Positions 10,351 to 23,845 are shown, numbered from the stretch's first letter. The stretch: DNA of 64,000 nt from Rhodospira trueperi (GCF_900101965.1 NZ_FNAP01000003.1:1-64000), one strand, 5' to 3'. Notes: generated by a model not told the origin, from the sequence alone. A program made the numbers and translations.

Positions 10351-10585
10351 GGGAACGATTTCCGATCAGGGGGAGGGGCGGGCACGGGTGGACGGCGCGA
10401 CGGAACCCACGGCGGGACGGTGGCGTCCGGCGGGCGGATCGGCTACAACGGCCCGGCGTCGAGATCCCCTGCGCGCGCCCACCATACCCGGGTCGCCCGC
10501 CGCCGTCTGCCCGAAAATGTTGGGATCGGTGGGGCGCGACCCGCCCACCCCGTCTTCCGTTTTCCGTTTTCTGTCCGCCGGGTTC

Positions 10586-11548
10586 ATGGCTGTCTACACC
10601 GAAGTCACCGACGATGCGCTGGACGCCTTCCTGGAGCAATACCGGGTCGGGCGGGCGCTGTCGTGCAAGGGCATCGCCGAGGGGGTGGAGAACTCCAACT
10701 ACCTGGTGCAGACGGAAACCGGCCCGCTGATCCTGACCCTGTACGAAAAGCGGGTCGATCCCGGCGACCTGCCGTTCTTCCTGGGCCTGATGGACCATTT
10801 GGCGGCGCGCGACATTCCCTGCCCGACGCCGATCCGGGGCCACGACGGAGAGACCCTGCGCGAACTGGCCGGGCGACCGGCGGCGCTGGTCAGCTTCCTA
10901 TCCGGCATGTGGCCGCGCCGCATCACCCCGCACCACTGCAACCGCCTGGGGGGCGCGCTGGCGCGCCTGCACGCGGCCGGGCGGGACTTCGCCATGACCC
11001 GGCGCAACGGGCTGGGCGTGGGCGACTGGCGGCCGCTGTTCGAACGTTGCGCCGACCACGCCGATGACGTGGAGCCCGGCCTGGGGGCGGAGTTGGATGC
11101 GGCCCTGGCCGACCTGGAGGCCGCCTGGCCCGGTGGTCTGCCACTCGGCGTGATCCATGCCGACCTGTTTCCGGACAACGTGTTCTTCCTGCGTGACGAG
11201 ATCTCGGGGCTGATCGACTTCTATTTCGCCTGTACCGATTTCCTCGCCTATGACATCGCGGTGTGCCTGAACGCGTGGTGTTTCGAGGCCCGGGGCGAGT
11301 TCAATGTGACCAAGGCGCGCCGGCTGCTGGACGGCTACCGCGCCGTGCGTCCGCTGGAGGCGGGGGAGATGGAGGCACTGCCGGTGCTGGCACAGGGGGC
11401 GGCCATGCGGTTTCTTCTGACGCGCCTGTTCGACTGGGTGAACACGCCGGAGGGTGCCCTGGTTCGACCCAAGGACCCGCGCGAGTACCTGTACAAGCTG
11501 CGGTTTCATCGCGATGTCGCCGGCCCCGGCGCCTACGGACTGGAGTGA
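10586..11548 (+). CDS. thrB: Homoserine kinase
   Basis: Homoserine kinase of the ThrB/aminoglycoside-phosphotransferase type (320 residues). It phosphorylates homoserine in threonine synthesis. The start MAVYTEV, the phrase GVENSNY, and the Brenner motif [14 protein letters not shown] with DFYFAC (Mg and catalytic Asp residues) are typical of alphaproteobacterial ThrB. I chose ATG 10586 because homology begins there; the frame stays open further upstream without resemblance to the family. The stop lies next to the rnhA start, so the two are translationally coupled, an arrangement common in this group. Confidence 0.93.
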   Translation: MAVYTEVTDDALDAFLEQYRVGRALSCKGIAEGVENSNYLVQTETGPLILTLYEKRVDPGDLPFFLGLMDHLAARDIPCPTPIRGHDGETLRELAGRPAALVSFLSGMWPRRITPHHCNRLGGALARLHAAGRDFAMTRRNGLGVGDWRPLFERCADHADDVEPGLGAELDAALADLEAAWPGGLPLGVIHADLFPDNVFFLRDEISGLIDFYFACTDFLAYDIAVCLNAWCFEARGEFNVTKARRLLDGYRAVRPLEAGEMEALPVLAQGAAMRFLLTRLFDWVNTPEGALVRPKDPREYLYKLRFHRDVAGPGAYGLE

Positions 11549-11552
11549 GGAC

Positions 11553-12026
11553 GTGGGGGATGGCACCGATTCCGAGGTCACCCTGGTCACAGACGGGGCC
11601 TGCTCCGGCAATCCGGGACCCGGCGGCTGGGGAGCGCTGCTGATCTACCGGGGCGTTGAGCGGGAACTGTCCGGCGCGGAGCCCGAGACGACCAACAACC
11701 GCATGGAACTGATGGCCGTGATCGCCGGCTTGGAGGCCCTGAAGCGGCCCTGTCCGGTGCGGATCGTCACCGACAGCCAGTACGTGATGAAGGGCATCAC
11801 GGAATGGATCGCGGGCTGGAAGCGCAAGGGTTGGAAGACGGCGGCCAAGACGCCGGTCAAGAACGAGGATCTGTGGCGCCGCCTGGACACCGCGCTGTCC
11901 CCTCACCAGGTTCGCTGGGAGTGGGTGCGCGGCCACGCCGGCCACCCCGAGAATGAGCGGGTTGACGCTCTGGCGCGGGCCGCGTGCGCCGCGCTGCGGA
12001 AGGATTCCGCGTCCGGGTCGAAGTGA
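11553..12026 (+). CDS. rnhA: Ribonuclease HI
   Basis: RNase HI of about 157 residues; it removes RNA from RNA-DNA hybrids during replication. All catalytic parts are visible: the Asp in [15 protein letters not shown], the Glu in NNRMELMA, the Asp in TDSQYV, the basic handle (WKRKGWK), and His plus the last Asp in [12 protein letters not shown] prefer the GTG at 11553: GGAG at 11542-11545, overlapping the end of thrB, is well spaced for it. An ATG at 11514 would overlap thrB by 35 bases and add 13 unconserved residues. Confidence 0.92.
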   Translation: MGDGTDSEVTLVTDGACSGNPGPGGWGALLIYRGVERELSGAEPETTNNRMELMAVIAGLEALKRPCPVRIVTDSQYVMKGITEWIAGWKRKGWKTAAKTPVKNEDLWRRLDTALSPHQVRWEWVRGHAGHPENERVDALARAACAALRKDSASGSK

Positions 12027-12091
12027 CCCGCCAGCTCCCTGTCCCGGCGCGAAGACACAAGACGGCGGGGCGCACTCGACCGCCGCGGAGC

Positions 12092-12125
12092 GGCGGATTG
12101 CCCGACAGAGTCGGGCGAATCCGCC
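12092..12125. terminator. Long hairpin between convergent rnhA and ada
   Basis: GGCGGATTGCCCGA (12092-12105) pairs with TCGGGC plus AATCCGCC (12111-12125), with one bulged G and a 5-base loop. It is followed by CTACCC, like the ends of the other GGCGG...CCGCCCTAC elements at 24.4 and 37.5 kb. The position between convergent genes suits a bidirectional terminator. It may also be a dispersed palindromic repeat. Confidence 0.6.
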
Positions 12126-13193
12126 CTACCCTTGGTCCTGGGAGTCCTGCTCCGCCTCAAGCAGGGCCAGCTTGCGCGCGGTGCCCCAGCGGTACCCGCC
12201 CGGGCAGCCGTCGCCGCGCAGCACGCGGTGACACGGCACCACCATCGCCACCGGGTTGTCGGCGCAGGCCCGCGCCACCGCCCGCGCCGCCGTGGGCTGA
12301 CCGATGTCTCCGGCGATGGTGCCGTAGGTGCGGGTCTCGCCGGGGGGAATGCGGCGCAGGGCGTCCCACACCTTCAGTTGGAACGCCGTGCCGCGCACGT
12401 CGAGCGGCCCGTCAAACGGCCGGCCCGGTTCCGCCGCCAGCGTCTGAACCGTGGGCAGCACGGCCCGCGCCGAGTCGCCGTCGGGCCGAACATCCGCCCT
12501 GGGGAAGCGCGCCCGCAGACTGTCGTACAACGCGGCGTCGTCGTCCCCCAGGAATACGGCGCACAGCCCGCGCGGTGTCGCCGCCACCAGCACCCGGCCC
12601 AGCACGCAATCACCCATCGTGTAGTCGATCACTTCGCCGGCTCCGCCTTTGCGATAGGCCGATGGGCTCATGCCCAATGCCGCCCCCGCTTCGCCGTGCG
12701 CGCGTGCCGGCCCCCCGTAGCCCGCGCCGTAGATCGCCTCCGTCACCGTCGCGCCCTCCTCCAATGCCGTCCGCAACCGCGTCGCCCGCACCGCGCGGGC
12801 ATACCCCTTGGGACTGACGCCGACCCAGGCCTTGAAGAGCCGTTGAAAATGCCCCGGGCTGAGTCCGGCTTCGGCGGCCAGTTCGGACAGCGTCGGCTCC
12901 GCCTCGTCGGTGTCCAGGCGTCGGCGCGCCCGTTCGACGCACCGCGCCACGCCGGTGTCCGCCGGCTCGTCCGGTCGGCACCGCAGGCAGGCGCGGAACC
13001 CCGCCGCCCGCGCCTCCTCGGGCCGGTCGAAGTACACGACGTTGGCGCGATTCGGGCGTCGCGACGGGCATCCCGGACGGCAATACACACGGGTCGTCGT
13101 CACCGCGTAGACGAACACCTGATCCGGCATCGGCAGTCGGTCGACCACGGCCCGCCAGCGGACGTCATCCTGACCCGAATCAACCACCCTCAT
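12126..13193 (-). CDS. ada: Bifunctional Ada: DNA methyl-repair protein and transcriptional activator
   Basis: Ada-type protein of 355 residues. The N-terminal zinc domain (about 1-85) has the four cysteines in YCRPGC and CLRC, the first being the methyl-phosphotriester acceptor. An AraC-type HTH follows (about 95-185; LSELAAEAGLSPGHFQRLFK). The C-terminal O6-methylguanine methyltransferase has the acceptor Cys in VPCHRVL (about 322) and the GGYRWGTARKLALL end. It repairs alkylated DNA and, when methylated, activates its own regulon. The start at 13193 has GGAGGG just upstream. An in-frame ATG at 13208 overlaps the upstream exporter stop (TGATG), so the two genes are coupled either way. Confidence 0.92.
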   Translation of the reverse strand: MRVVDSGQDDVRWRAVVDRLPMPDQVFVYAVTTTRVYCRPGCPSRRPNRANVVYFDRPEEARAAGFRACLRCRPDEPADTGVARCVERARRRLDTDEAEPTLSELAAEAGLSPGHFQRLFKAWVGVSPKGYARAVRATRLRTALEEGATVTEAIYGAGYGGPARAHGEAGAALGMSPSAYRKGGAGEVIDYTMGDCVLGRVLVAATPRGLCAVFLGDDDAALYDSLRARFPRADVRPDGDSARAVLPTVQTLAAEPGRPFDGPLDVRGTAFQLKVWDALRRIPPGETRTYGTIAGDIGQPTAARAVARACADNPVAMVVPCHRVLRGDGCPGGYRWGTARKLALLEAEQDSQDQG

Positions 13194-13207
13194 GCCGCCG
13201 CCCTCCA

Positions 13208-14131
13208 TCACGCGACCCGGCGCAATACCCGGCCGTCCATGACCAGCAGACCGGCGCCGATGACGGCCATACCCACCAGATGGCTGGCCCGCAGCGATTC
13301 GTCCAGTACCGTCACGCCCAGCAGGATTGCCGTCACCGGCACCAGGAAGGTCACCAGGATCACATTGGTCGCCCCGGCCGTGGCCAGGATGCGGAAGTAC
13401 AGCCCATAGGCCAGCGCCGTACACAGCACCGCAAGCCCGAGCAGGGAGGCCAGCACGGGAACAGCCGGCATCGGCAGCGTCCACGGCCGGTCGATGCCAA
13501 CGGCCAGCGCCACCATGATCAGGCCGGAGAAGGTCACCTGTCCGGTGGCGGTGACCAGCGGATCGAGCCCCATGCCCCGGAATCGCCGCCCGAAGACGGC
13601 GGCGAACGCATAGGACAGGCCGGCGCCCAGCACCGCCATCTGGGCCAGCACCGGCGCGTCCGGCACATACAGGGCATCGGCGCCGATCAGCACCACGACC
13701 CCAGCGAACCCGATGGCCACGCCGAGCCCCTTGTGCGCCGAGAACCGCTCGTCGGCCAGCAGCAGGCCGGCGACGACGACCGTGAACAGCGGCGTGGTGG
13801 CGTTCAGGATCGACGCCAGGCCGGACGGAATCTGCGTCTGCCCCCAGACGATCAGGCTGAACGGGATCACGTTGTTCAGCACCCCCATGACGGCGAACGC
13901 CGCCCAGACGGCGGGATCGCGGGGAATCGGCCGCCGCAGCGCGAACACCGCCATCCACAGCACCGGCGCCGCCAGCCCGACGCGCGCGGCCACGATGGTC
14001 AGCGGCGGTAGCGCCTGCACCGCCACGCCGACGAAAAAGAACGAGCCGCCCCACAACAGGGAGAGGCTGAGCAGCATGGCCCATTCCTTCAGCCCCATGG
14101 TGGGGGAGACGGGCACACCGGCGACACTCAT
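13208..14131 (-). CDS. EamA/DMT-superfamily exporter
   Basis: Integral membrane protein of about 307 residues with ten predicted hydrophobic segments arranged as two EamA repeats (about 12-135 and 150-290). The first repeat includes LLWGGSFFFVGVAV and the ISxTTP-like phrase NATTPLFTVVVAG. Such proteins export amino acids, metabolites or drugs; the substrate cannot be told from sequence. AAGGAG precedes two adjacent ATGs (14134 and 14131), and spacing favours the second. It is translationally coupled to ada, which suggests joint expression, though a role in alkylation stress is only inference. Confidence 0.85.
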   Translation of the reverse strand: MSVAGVPVSPTMGLKEWAMLLSLSLLWGGSFFFVGVAVQALPPLTIVAARVGLAAPVLWMAVFALRRPIPRDPAVWAAFAVMGVLNNVIPFSLIVWGQTQIPSGLASILNATTPLFTVVVAGLLLADERFSAHKGLGVAIGFAGVVVLIGADALYVPDAPVLAQMAVLGAGLSYAFAAVFGRRFRGMGLDPLVTATGQVTFSGLIMVALAVGIDRPWTLPMPAVPVLASLLGLAVLCTALAYGLYFRILATAGATNVILVTFLVPVTAILLGVTVLDESLRASHLVGMAVIGAGLLVMDGRVLRRVA

Positions 14132-14306
14132 CATGGGACTCCTTGATCCATCACCTCGATCATCCGAGTGTCCCGACCCATATCAGGGCCGCGCCGGATG
14201 AGCATTCCGGTTCCTGCGATCAAAACAATCCCACCCGGGATGATGTCGCCGCCCTTTCCAAAACCCCTCGCCTCGGTCAGAAAGGAAGCGCGGACGAACG
14301 CACCGC

Positions 14307-14346
14307 ACAATGGTCGCCCATTTGATACAATGGTCGCCCATTTGAT
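14307..14346 (+). repeat. Perfect 20-bp tandem repeat at the aminotransferase promoter
   Basis: The 20-base unit acaatggtcgcccatttgat occurs twice head to tail. Each copy contains the dyad AATGG-tcgc-CCATT, like a regulator half-site pair. The units carry TTGATA (14322-14327) and, 16 bases on, GATAAA (14344-14349), which could be the -35 and -10 boxes for the aminotransferase gene at 14372. This arrangement suggests two operators overlapping one promoter. Confidence 0.6.
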
Positions 14347-14371
14347 AAAGAGCAGGGACACCGACCGGACC

Positions 14372-15769
14372 ATGACCGCCGCCCCCCCGACCCCCGTTCC
14401 GGATCGCACCGCGCCCGAGTGGCGCGCGCTGGACGCCGCCCATCATCTGCATCCGTTCACCGACCACAAGGCGCTGACGGAGCAGGGGTGTCGCATCATC
14501 ACCCGCGCGGAGGGCGTCTGGCTCTGGGATTCGGAAGGCACGCGGATTCTGGACGGCATGGCCGGGCTGTGGTGCGTCAACGTCGGCTACGGCCGCCGCG
14601 AACTGGCGGACGCGGCGGCGCGGCAAATGGCCGAGTTGCCGTACTACACCCAGTTCTTCAGGACCGCGACGCCGCCGACCATCGAACTGGCGCGCCGGCT
14701 GGCGGACCTCACCCCGCGCGGCCTGAGCCACGCCTTCTTCACCAACAGCGGATCCGAGGCCAACGAGACCGCGATCCGCATGGTCCGCCACTACTGGGCG
14801 CTGGAGGGCCAGCCCGCCCGCACGGTCATCATCGGACGCGACAACGGCTATCACGGCTCCACGGTCGCCGCCGCCGCCATGAGCGGCATGAAGGCCATGC
14901 ACCGGCAGGGTGGCGGGCCGGTGCCCGACTTCGAGCACATCCGCGACCCCCACCGATTCCGCAATGGCCCCGACCAGTCTCCGGAGGCGTTCGGTCGCAC
15001 GGCCGCCGGATGGCTTGAGGAGGCGATCCAGGCCATCGGTCCCGGTCGGGTCGCCGCCTTCATCGGCGAGCCGATCCAGGGCGTCGGCGGCCTGATCGTG
15101 CCCCCGCCCGGCTACTGGGCGGAAATCCAGCGCATCTGTGCCAATCACGGCATTCTGCTGATCGCCGACGAGGTCACCTGCGGATTCGGCCGCACCGGCC
15201 ACTGGTTCGGCAGCCAGACCTTCGATATCCGGCCGGACATCATGACCCTCGCCAAGGGTCTGTCGTCCGGCTACATGCCCATCGCCGCCGTGATGGTGGG
15301 ACAGCGGGTGGCTCGCACCCTGATCGAATTGGGTGGCGAGTTCGCCCATGGTTTCACGTCGTCCGGGCACCCAACGGCTTGCGCCGTGGCGCTGGAAAAC
15401 ATTAGCATCCTGGACCGCGAGGGGTTGGTGGAGCGCGTGCGGGAGGATGTCGGTCCCTATCTGATGGAGCGGCTGGAGGGGTTGAGCGGTCACCCCCTGG
15501 TCGGCGAGGTGCGCGGCCGGGGCCTGATGGCCGGCGTCGAACTGGTCCGCGACAAGGCCGGTCCCGGGGTCTTCAGGCCGGTCGGCCGGGTCGGAACACA
15601 CTGCCGGGATCTGTGCTTCAAAGCCAACGCCATCATCCGCGCGGTCGGCGATACCATGGTGATGGCGCCGCCCCTGATCATCACCCGCGCGGAGATCGAC
15701 ACCCTGGTGGACACCCTGTCCCGCGCTCTGGACCAGACCAAACGCGACTTGCCCCGCCTGATGCCCTAA
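14372..15769 (+). CDS. Class III omega-aminotransferase, probably polyamine (putrescine)-pyruvate type
   Basis: PLP-dependent class III aminotransferase (465 residues). The sequence has the family phrases LDGMAGLWCVNVGYGR, FFTNSGSEANETAIRM, ADEVTCGFGRTG and LAKGLSSGYMPIAAV, with the PLP lysine at about 295. The substrate is probably putrescine or a related omega-amine with pyruvate as acceptor, as in SpuC-like enzymes. This rests on resemblance and on the putrescine-type binding protein gene 51 bases downstream. The ATG at 14372 begins the region of homology. Further in-frame ATGs upstream, inside the tandem repeat, would add an unlikely tail. The repeat is the probable control site. Confidence 0.85.
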   Translation: MTAAPPTPVPDRTAPEWRALDAAHHLHPFTDHKALTEQGCRIITRAEGVWLWDSEGTRILDGMAGLWCVNVGYGRRELADAAARQMAELPYYTQFFRTATPPTIELARRLADLTPRGLSHAFFTNSGSEANETAIRMVRHYWALEGQPARTVIIGRDNGYHGSTVAAAAMSGMKAMHRQGGGPVPDFEHIRDPHRFRNGPDQSPEAFGRTAAGWLEEAIQAIGPGRVAAFIGEPIQGVGGLIVPPPGYWAEIQRICANHGILLIADEVTCGFGRTGHWFGSQTFDIRPDIMTLAKGLSSGYMPIAAVMVGQRVARTLIELGGEFAHGFTSSGHPTACAVALENISILDREGLVERVREDVGPYLMERLEGLSGHPLVGEVRGRGLMAGVELVRDKAGPGVFRPVGRVGTHCRDLCFKANAIIRAVGDTMVMAPPLIITRAEIDTLVDTLSRALDQTKRDLPRLMP

Positions 15770-15820
15770 TGCGTTGAGACCCCCGGCTCACCGAACGAAT
15801 CCTGGATGGAGGGACCCGCA

Positions 15821-16933
15821 ATGGCCGATCCGCGCACCCTGTTGTTGTCCGGTCTCACGGCCGTGGCCCTGACCGTCGGTGCCGCCGCCCCGACGCCGGC
15901 CGCCGCCGAAGGCCAGCTGCACTTCTACAACTGGTCGGATTACATCGCCGAGGACACGATTCCCGGCTTCGAGGCCAAGACCGGGATCGACGTGACCTAT
16001 GACGTCTACGACTCCAACGAGGTGCTGGAGGCCAAGCTGCTGGCCGGCAGCACGGGCTATGACCTTGTCGTGCCCACGGGCATCTTCATGGAACGGCAGG
16101 TCAAGGCCGGCGTGTTCCGTCCGCTCGACACGTCTCAGATTCCGAACCTCGAACATCTCAACCCGAAGCTGATGGGGTATCTGGCCGAACTTGATCCCGG
16201 CAACGCACACGCCGCGATCTACATGTGGGGCACGACCGGCCTGGGCCTGAATGTGGACATGGTTCGGGAACGGCTCGGCGAGGACGTGGCGCTGGACAGC
16301 TACGATCTGCTGCTGGACCCGGAGAAGGTGTCGAAGCTGGCGGACTGCGGTGTCCATGTTTTGGATGCGCCGACGGAGCTGATCCCCATCGCGCTGAACT
16401 ACCTGGGGCTCGATCCCAACACCGAGCGGGCCGAGGATTTCGAGGCGGTGGCCGCGTTGCTGATGCCCATCCGCCCCCACATCACCAAGTTCCACTCGTC
16501 CGAATACGTCAACGCCCTGGCCAACGGTGACATCTGCCTCGCGCTGGGCTGGTCCGGCGACGTGCTCCAGGCCGCCGACCGCGCCGCCGAGGCCGACAAC
16601 GGCGTCACCGTGACCTACGTGATTCCCAAGGAAGGCACCTTGATGTGGTTCGACACGCTGGTCATTCCCGCCGACGCGCCGAATCCGGACGCCGCGCATG
16701 CGATGATCAACTACCTGCTGGAGCCGGAGGTCTCGGCCGCCATCTCCAACTACGTCGCCTACGCCAACGCCAACGACGCCGCCGCGCCCTTCATGGACGA
16801 GGCGATCCTGAACGATCCGCGCATCTATCCCGACGACGAGGTATTGGCGCGGTTGTTCCCGGATCGGGCCTCCTCGCAGGCGGTGGATCGCATGCGCACC
16901 CGCCTGTGGAACCGCTTCAAGACAGGAATCTGA
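15821..16933 (+). CDS. potF: Periplasmic polyamine (putrescine)-binding protein of an ABC transporter
   Basis: Binding protein of 370 residues in the PotD/PotF family. A signal peptide spans about 1-29 (ending AAA-EG), then comes the typical start LHFYNWSDYIAEDTIPGFE. SGYDLVVP-like (GYDLVVPTGIFMERQ), MWGTTGLGLN and the C-terminal RLWNRFKTGI are also family features. GGAGGG precedes the ATG at 15821. No ATPase or permease genes follow, so it must work with a transporter encoded elsewhere or act as an accessory or sensory binding protein. Together with the upstream aminotransferase it forms a small putrescine uptake and degradation unit. Confidence 0.87.
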   Translation: MADPRTLLLSGLTAVALTVGAAAPTPAAAEGQLHFYNWSDYIAEDTIPGFEAKTGIDVTYDVYDSNEVLEAKLLAGSTGYDLVVPTGIFMERQVKAGVFRPLDTSQIPNLEHLNPKLMGYLAELDPGNAHAAIYMWGTTGLGLNVDMVRERLGEDVALDSYDLLLDPEKVSKLADCGVHVLDAPTELIPIALNYLGLDPNTERAEDFEAVAALLMPIRPHITKFHSSEYVNALANGDICLALGWSGDVLQAADRAAEADNGVTVTYVIPKEGTLMWFDTLVIPADAPNPDAAHAMINYLLEPEVSAAISNYVAYANANDAAAPFMDEAILNDPRIYPDDEVLARLFPDRASSQAVDRMRTRLWNRFKTGI

Positions 16934-17143
16934 AGCCCGGAACGGCCGGCCTGAACCATTTCGACGAAGGTTTTGCGTCGGGTCATTATTCCCTTGTGGT
17001 CCGGCCGGCCCTTTCGGTTACGATGACGCCAACACACGGCCCGGCGGTTACGGCATCACCTGTTGGTGGCCCGACCCGCCCGTCCGCGCGATCCAGGAAC
17101 AGTGAGCGCCGTCAAGAGCGTCACCACCGGGAAGGGATACGTC

Positions 17144-18787
17144 ATGGGACAGGCTCCCCTGCACCGCCCGACGGACATGACCCGTCCGTTGGACCTTCGC
17201 CATGAGCGGCGCACCGGCCCGGAACGGGTGCGGCGGCCCATCTACGTCGATCACCTGCCGCCCTGCAATCAGGCCTGCCCCGCCGGCGAAAACATCCAGG
17301 CGTGGCTGGCCCTGGCCCAGGCCGGCGAGGATGAGGCGGCCTGGCGCGAGCTCGTCCGGGACAACCCGATGCCGGCCGTGCATGGGCGCGTCTGCTATCA
17401 CCCGTGCGAGGACGCCTGCAACCGCAAGGACCTGGATGCCTCGGTCACGATCCACGCCGTGGAGCGCTACCTGGGCGATCTGGCGCTGCAGAAGGGATGG
17501 GCGTTCGATCCCCCGGCCGCGTCCACCGGCAAGAAGGTGCTGATCGTCGGCGGCGGCCCCAGCGGCCTGTCGGCGGCCTATCACTTGGCGCGCGCCGGAC
17601 ACGCCGTGACCATCCACGAGGCCGGCCCCATGGCCGGCGGCATGATGCACTTCGGCATTCCGGCGTACCGCATGCCGCGCGACGTGCTGGACGGCGAGAT
17701 CACGCGCATTCTCGACCTGGGCATCACCCTGAACCTGAATCACAAGGTCACCGACCTGGAGAAGGAACGTCAGGCCGACGCCTTCGACGCCGTGTTCGTC
17801 GCCGTCGGCGCGCACCTCTCCAAGCGGGTGGACATCCCGGCGCGCGACGCCGGCACCATGCTCGACGCGGTGTCGTTCCTGAAGAGCGTCGAGGCCGGCG
17901 AGCGCCCGCGCCTGGGCCGTCGCGTCGCGGTCTACGGCGGCGGCAACACCGCCATGGATGCCGCCCGCGTCGTCAAGCGGCTGGGGCACGAGCCCCTGAT
18001 CGTCTATCGCCGCGACCGCGAGAACATGCCCGCGCATGACTTCGAGGCCCAGGAGGCGCTGGACGAGGGCGTGGAAATCCATTGGCTGCGCGCCATCAAG
18101 AGCCTGGACCAGACCTCCATGACCGTGGAGATCATGGAACTGGACGACCGCGGCCGACCCCGCCCCACTGGCGAGACCGAAACCATCGAGGCCGACGATT
18201 TGATCCTTGCCCTGGGTCAGGACACCGACACCAGTTTCCTGCGCTCCGTGCCGGGCCTGTCGTTCGACCGCGACGGCACCGTGCGGGTTGATGAGCGTAT
18301 GATGACCGGCGCGCCCGGCGTGTTCGCCGGCGGCGACATGGTGCCCTCCGAACGCTCGGTGACCATTGCCGTCGGCCACGGCAAGCAGGCGGCGCGCTGC
18401 ATCGATACGTGGCTGCGCGGCGGTCTGTTCCAGCGCCCGCCGCGAAATCCGGCGGTCAGCTTCGCCGACCTGCAAGTGCCGTACTATGTCGAGGCCGATC
18501 CCCGCGAACAGCCCCACCGTAGCGCCGAGGAGGCCACCAGTGGCTTCGAGGAGGTGGTCGGCGGCCTGTCGACGCTGGAAGCCCACTACGAGGCCAAGCG
18601 CTGCCTGTCGTGCGGCAACTGCTATGAGTGCGACGGCTGCCAGGGCGCCTGCCCGGAAAACGCCATCCAGAAGCTGGGGTCGGGCAAGGGGTACCGGGTC
18701 GATTTGGAACGCTGCACCGGGTGCGGCGTGTGCCACGACCAGTGCCCGGTCCACGCCATCGAGATGATTCCGGAACCGCACCACTGA
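17144..18787 (+). CDS. GltD/NfnB-like FAD- and NAD(P)-binding oxidoreductase with C-terminal ferredoxin domain
   Basis: Flavoprotein of 547 residues in the glutamate-synthase small-subunit family. The N-terminal Fe-S part has CNQACPAGE and CYHPCEDACNR. The FAD site is VGGGPSGLSAAYHLA (about 130), the NAD(P) site is VYGGGNTAMDAARV (about 265), and GVFAGGD closes the FAD fold. The C-terminus adds a ferredoxin with CLSCGNCYECDGC and CTGCGVCHDQCP. No GltB partner is present. It is 123 bases upstream of the pyruvate:ferredoxin oxidoreductase gene, so it probably moves electrons between ferredoxin and NAD(P)H. GAAGGGA precedes the chosen ATG. Confidence 0.85.
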   Translation: MGQAPLHRPTDMTRPLDLRHERRTGPERVRRPIYVDHLPPCNQACPAGENIQAWLALAQAGEDEAAWRELVRDNPMPAVHGRVCYHPCEDACNRKDLDASVTIHAVERYLGDLALQKGWAFDPPAASTGKKVLIVGGGPSGLSAAYHLARAGHAVTIHEAGPMAGGMMHFGIPAYRMPRDVLDGEITRILDLGITLNLNHKVTDLEKERQADAFDAVFVAVGAHLSKRVDIPARDAGTMLDAVSFLKSVEAGERPRLGRRVAVYGGGNTAMDAARVVKRLGHEPLIVYRRDRENMPAHDFEAQEALDEGVEIHWLRAIKSLDQTSMTVEIMELDDRGRPRPTGETETIEADDLILALGQDTDTSFLRSVPGLSFDRDGTVRVDERMMTGAPGVFAGGDMVPSERSVTIAVGHGKQAARCIDTWLRGGLFQRPPRNPAVSFADLQVPYYVEADPREQPHRSAEEATSGFEEVVGGLSTLEAHYEAKRCLSCGNCYECDGCQGACPENAIQKLGSGKGYRVDLERCTGCGVCHDQCPVHAIEMIPEPHH

Positions 18788-18910
18788 CCCCCCGGGCGGG
18801 CGGCTCCACCCGCTCGCCCCCCCCCCGCCGAGACGGCAAGCGCGCCACGCAAGAGCGCCCAGACGCCGTGCCAGGGACGGAAGCCCAGGGAACTAGAGGG
18901 ACATCCAGCC

Positions 18911-22540
<3,630 letters not shown>

Positions 22541-22558
22541 GGCGGTAAGAGACCCCGT

Positions 22559-23845
22559 ATGCCAGCGCTTGACCCGACCCTGAGCCGCGACATTCTTTCC
22601 GCCGTGGACGACGGCTTTGCGGAACAAGTGTCCTTTCTGGAGGACCTCGTCCGCTTCCCGTCGGTGCGCGGGCAGGAGCACACCGCCCAGGACTTCATGC
22701 ACGACGCCCTGGCGGCGCGCGGCTATGCCATGGATCGCTGGACCATCGACGTCGAGTCCATCCGGCACCATCCGGGCTTCTCGCCGGTGACCGTGGACTA
22801 CAGCCACGCGCTCAACGTGGTCGGCAGCCACCGTCCGAGGGAAACGGCGGGCCGCTCCCTGATCCTGAACGGTCACATGGACGTGGTGCCGACCGGCCCC
22901 GTCGATATGTGGGCCAGCCCGCCCTTCGACCCGCGCCGCGACGGCGACTGGCTGTACGGGCGCGGCGCGGGGGACATGAAGGCCGGCCTGTCGGCCAACG
23001 TCTTCGCCGTGGACGCGCTGCGGCGGCTGGGCTACCGGCCGGCGGCGCCGCTGTATCAGCAATCGGTCGTGGAGGAGGAGTGCACCGGCAACGGCGCCCT
23101 CGCCTGCCTCGCGCGCGGCTACCGCGCCGACGCAGCGATCATCCCGGAGCCCGAGGACGACAAGCTCGTGCGCGCCAACGTCGGCGTCATCTGGTTCCAG
23201 GTCACGGTGCGCGGCACGCCGGCGCATGTGCGCGAGGCGGGGCAGGGCGCCAACGCCATCGAGGCGGCGTTCCGCCTGATCCAGGGCCTGCGCGGGCTGG
23301 AAGCCGACTGGAACGCCCGCAAGGGGGATCACCCCCACTTCGACCACCTGGACGCCCCGATCACCTTCAACCCCGGCAAGATCGCGGGCGGCGACTGGGC
23401 CTCGTCGGTGCCGGCGTGGTGTACCTTCGACGGGCGGTTCGGGCTCTATCCCGGGGTCAGCCCGCGCGACGCCGCCCGCGAGATCGAGGAGTGCCTGCGC
23501 CGCACGGCGGCCGCCGATCCCTTCATGGCCAACCAGCCGCCCGAGGTGACCTACAACGGCTTCATGGCCGAGGGCTATGTGCTGGAGGAGGGCAGCGAGG
23601 CGGAACGGACCCTGGGCCGCGCCCATGCGTCGGCGTACGGGCAATCGCTGGAGGCCTTCACCACCACCAGCTATCTCGACGGCCGGGTGTTCGTGCTCTA
23701 CCAGGACACGCCGTGCCTGGTGTACGGGCCGCGCGCCGAGGCCATCCACGCCTTCGACGAGCGCGTCAGTCTGGCCTCGCTGCGCCGGGTCACGGGAACC
23801 ATCGCCCTGTTCATCGCCGACTGGTGCGGGCTGGAGCGGGCCTGA
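22559..23845 (+). CDS. M20-family (ArgE/DapE-like) deacylase or peptidase
   Basis: Zinc hydrolase of 428 residues in the ArgE/DapE/acetylornithine deacetylase group. Metal and catalytic motifs are present: NGHMDVVP (His and catalytic Asp), GRGAGDMKAG (bridging Asp) and EEECTGNGAL (catalytic Glu). The insert around HFDHLDAPITFNPGKI resembles the dimerisation domain. Substrate is unknown; an N-acyl amino acid is likely. It begins 18 bases after the pyruvate:ferredoxin oxidoreductase stop, so it may be the last gene of that operon, although I see no functional link. Confidence 0.85.
   Translation: MPALDPTLSRDILSAVDDGFAEQVSFLEDLVRFPSVRGQEHTAQDFMHDALAARGYAMDRWTIDVESIRHHPGFSPVTVDYSHALNVVGSHRPRETAGRSLILNGHMDVVPTGPVDMWASPPFDPRRDGDWLYGRGAGDMKAGLSANVFAVDALRRLGYRPAAPLYQQSVVEEECTGNGALACLARGYRADAAIIPEPEDDKLVRANVGVIWFQVTVRGTPAHVREAGQGANAIEAAFRLIQGLRGLEADWNARKGDHPHFDHLDAPITFNPGKIAGGDWASSVPAWCTFDGRFGLYPGVSPRDAAREIEECLRRTAAADPFMANQPPEVTYNGFMAEGYVLEEGSEAERTLGRAHASAYGQSLEAFTTTSYLDGRVFVLYQDTPCLVYGPRAEAIHAFDERVSLASLRRVTGTIALFIADWCGLERA

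Noticed and set aside
8382-11067. Overlapping long plus-strand frames (8382-9386 and 8944-11067)
   Set aside because: They run through the antisense of the DUF3137 and lipoprotein genes and have the low-complexity Arg/Pro or His/Asp content typical of shadow frames.
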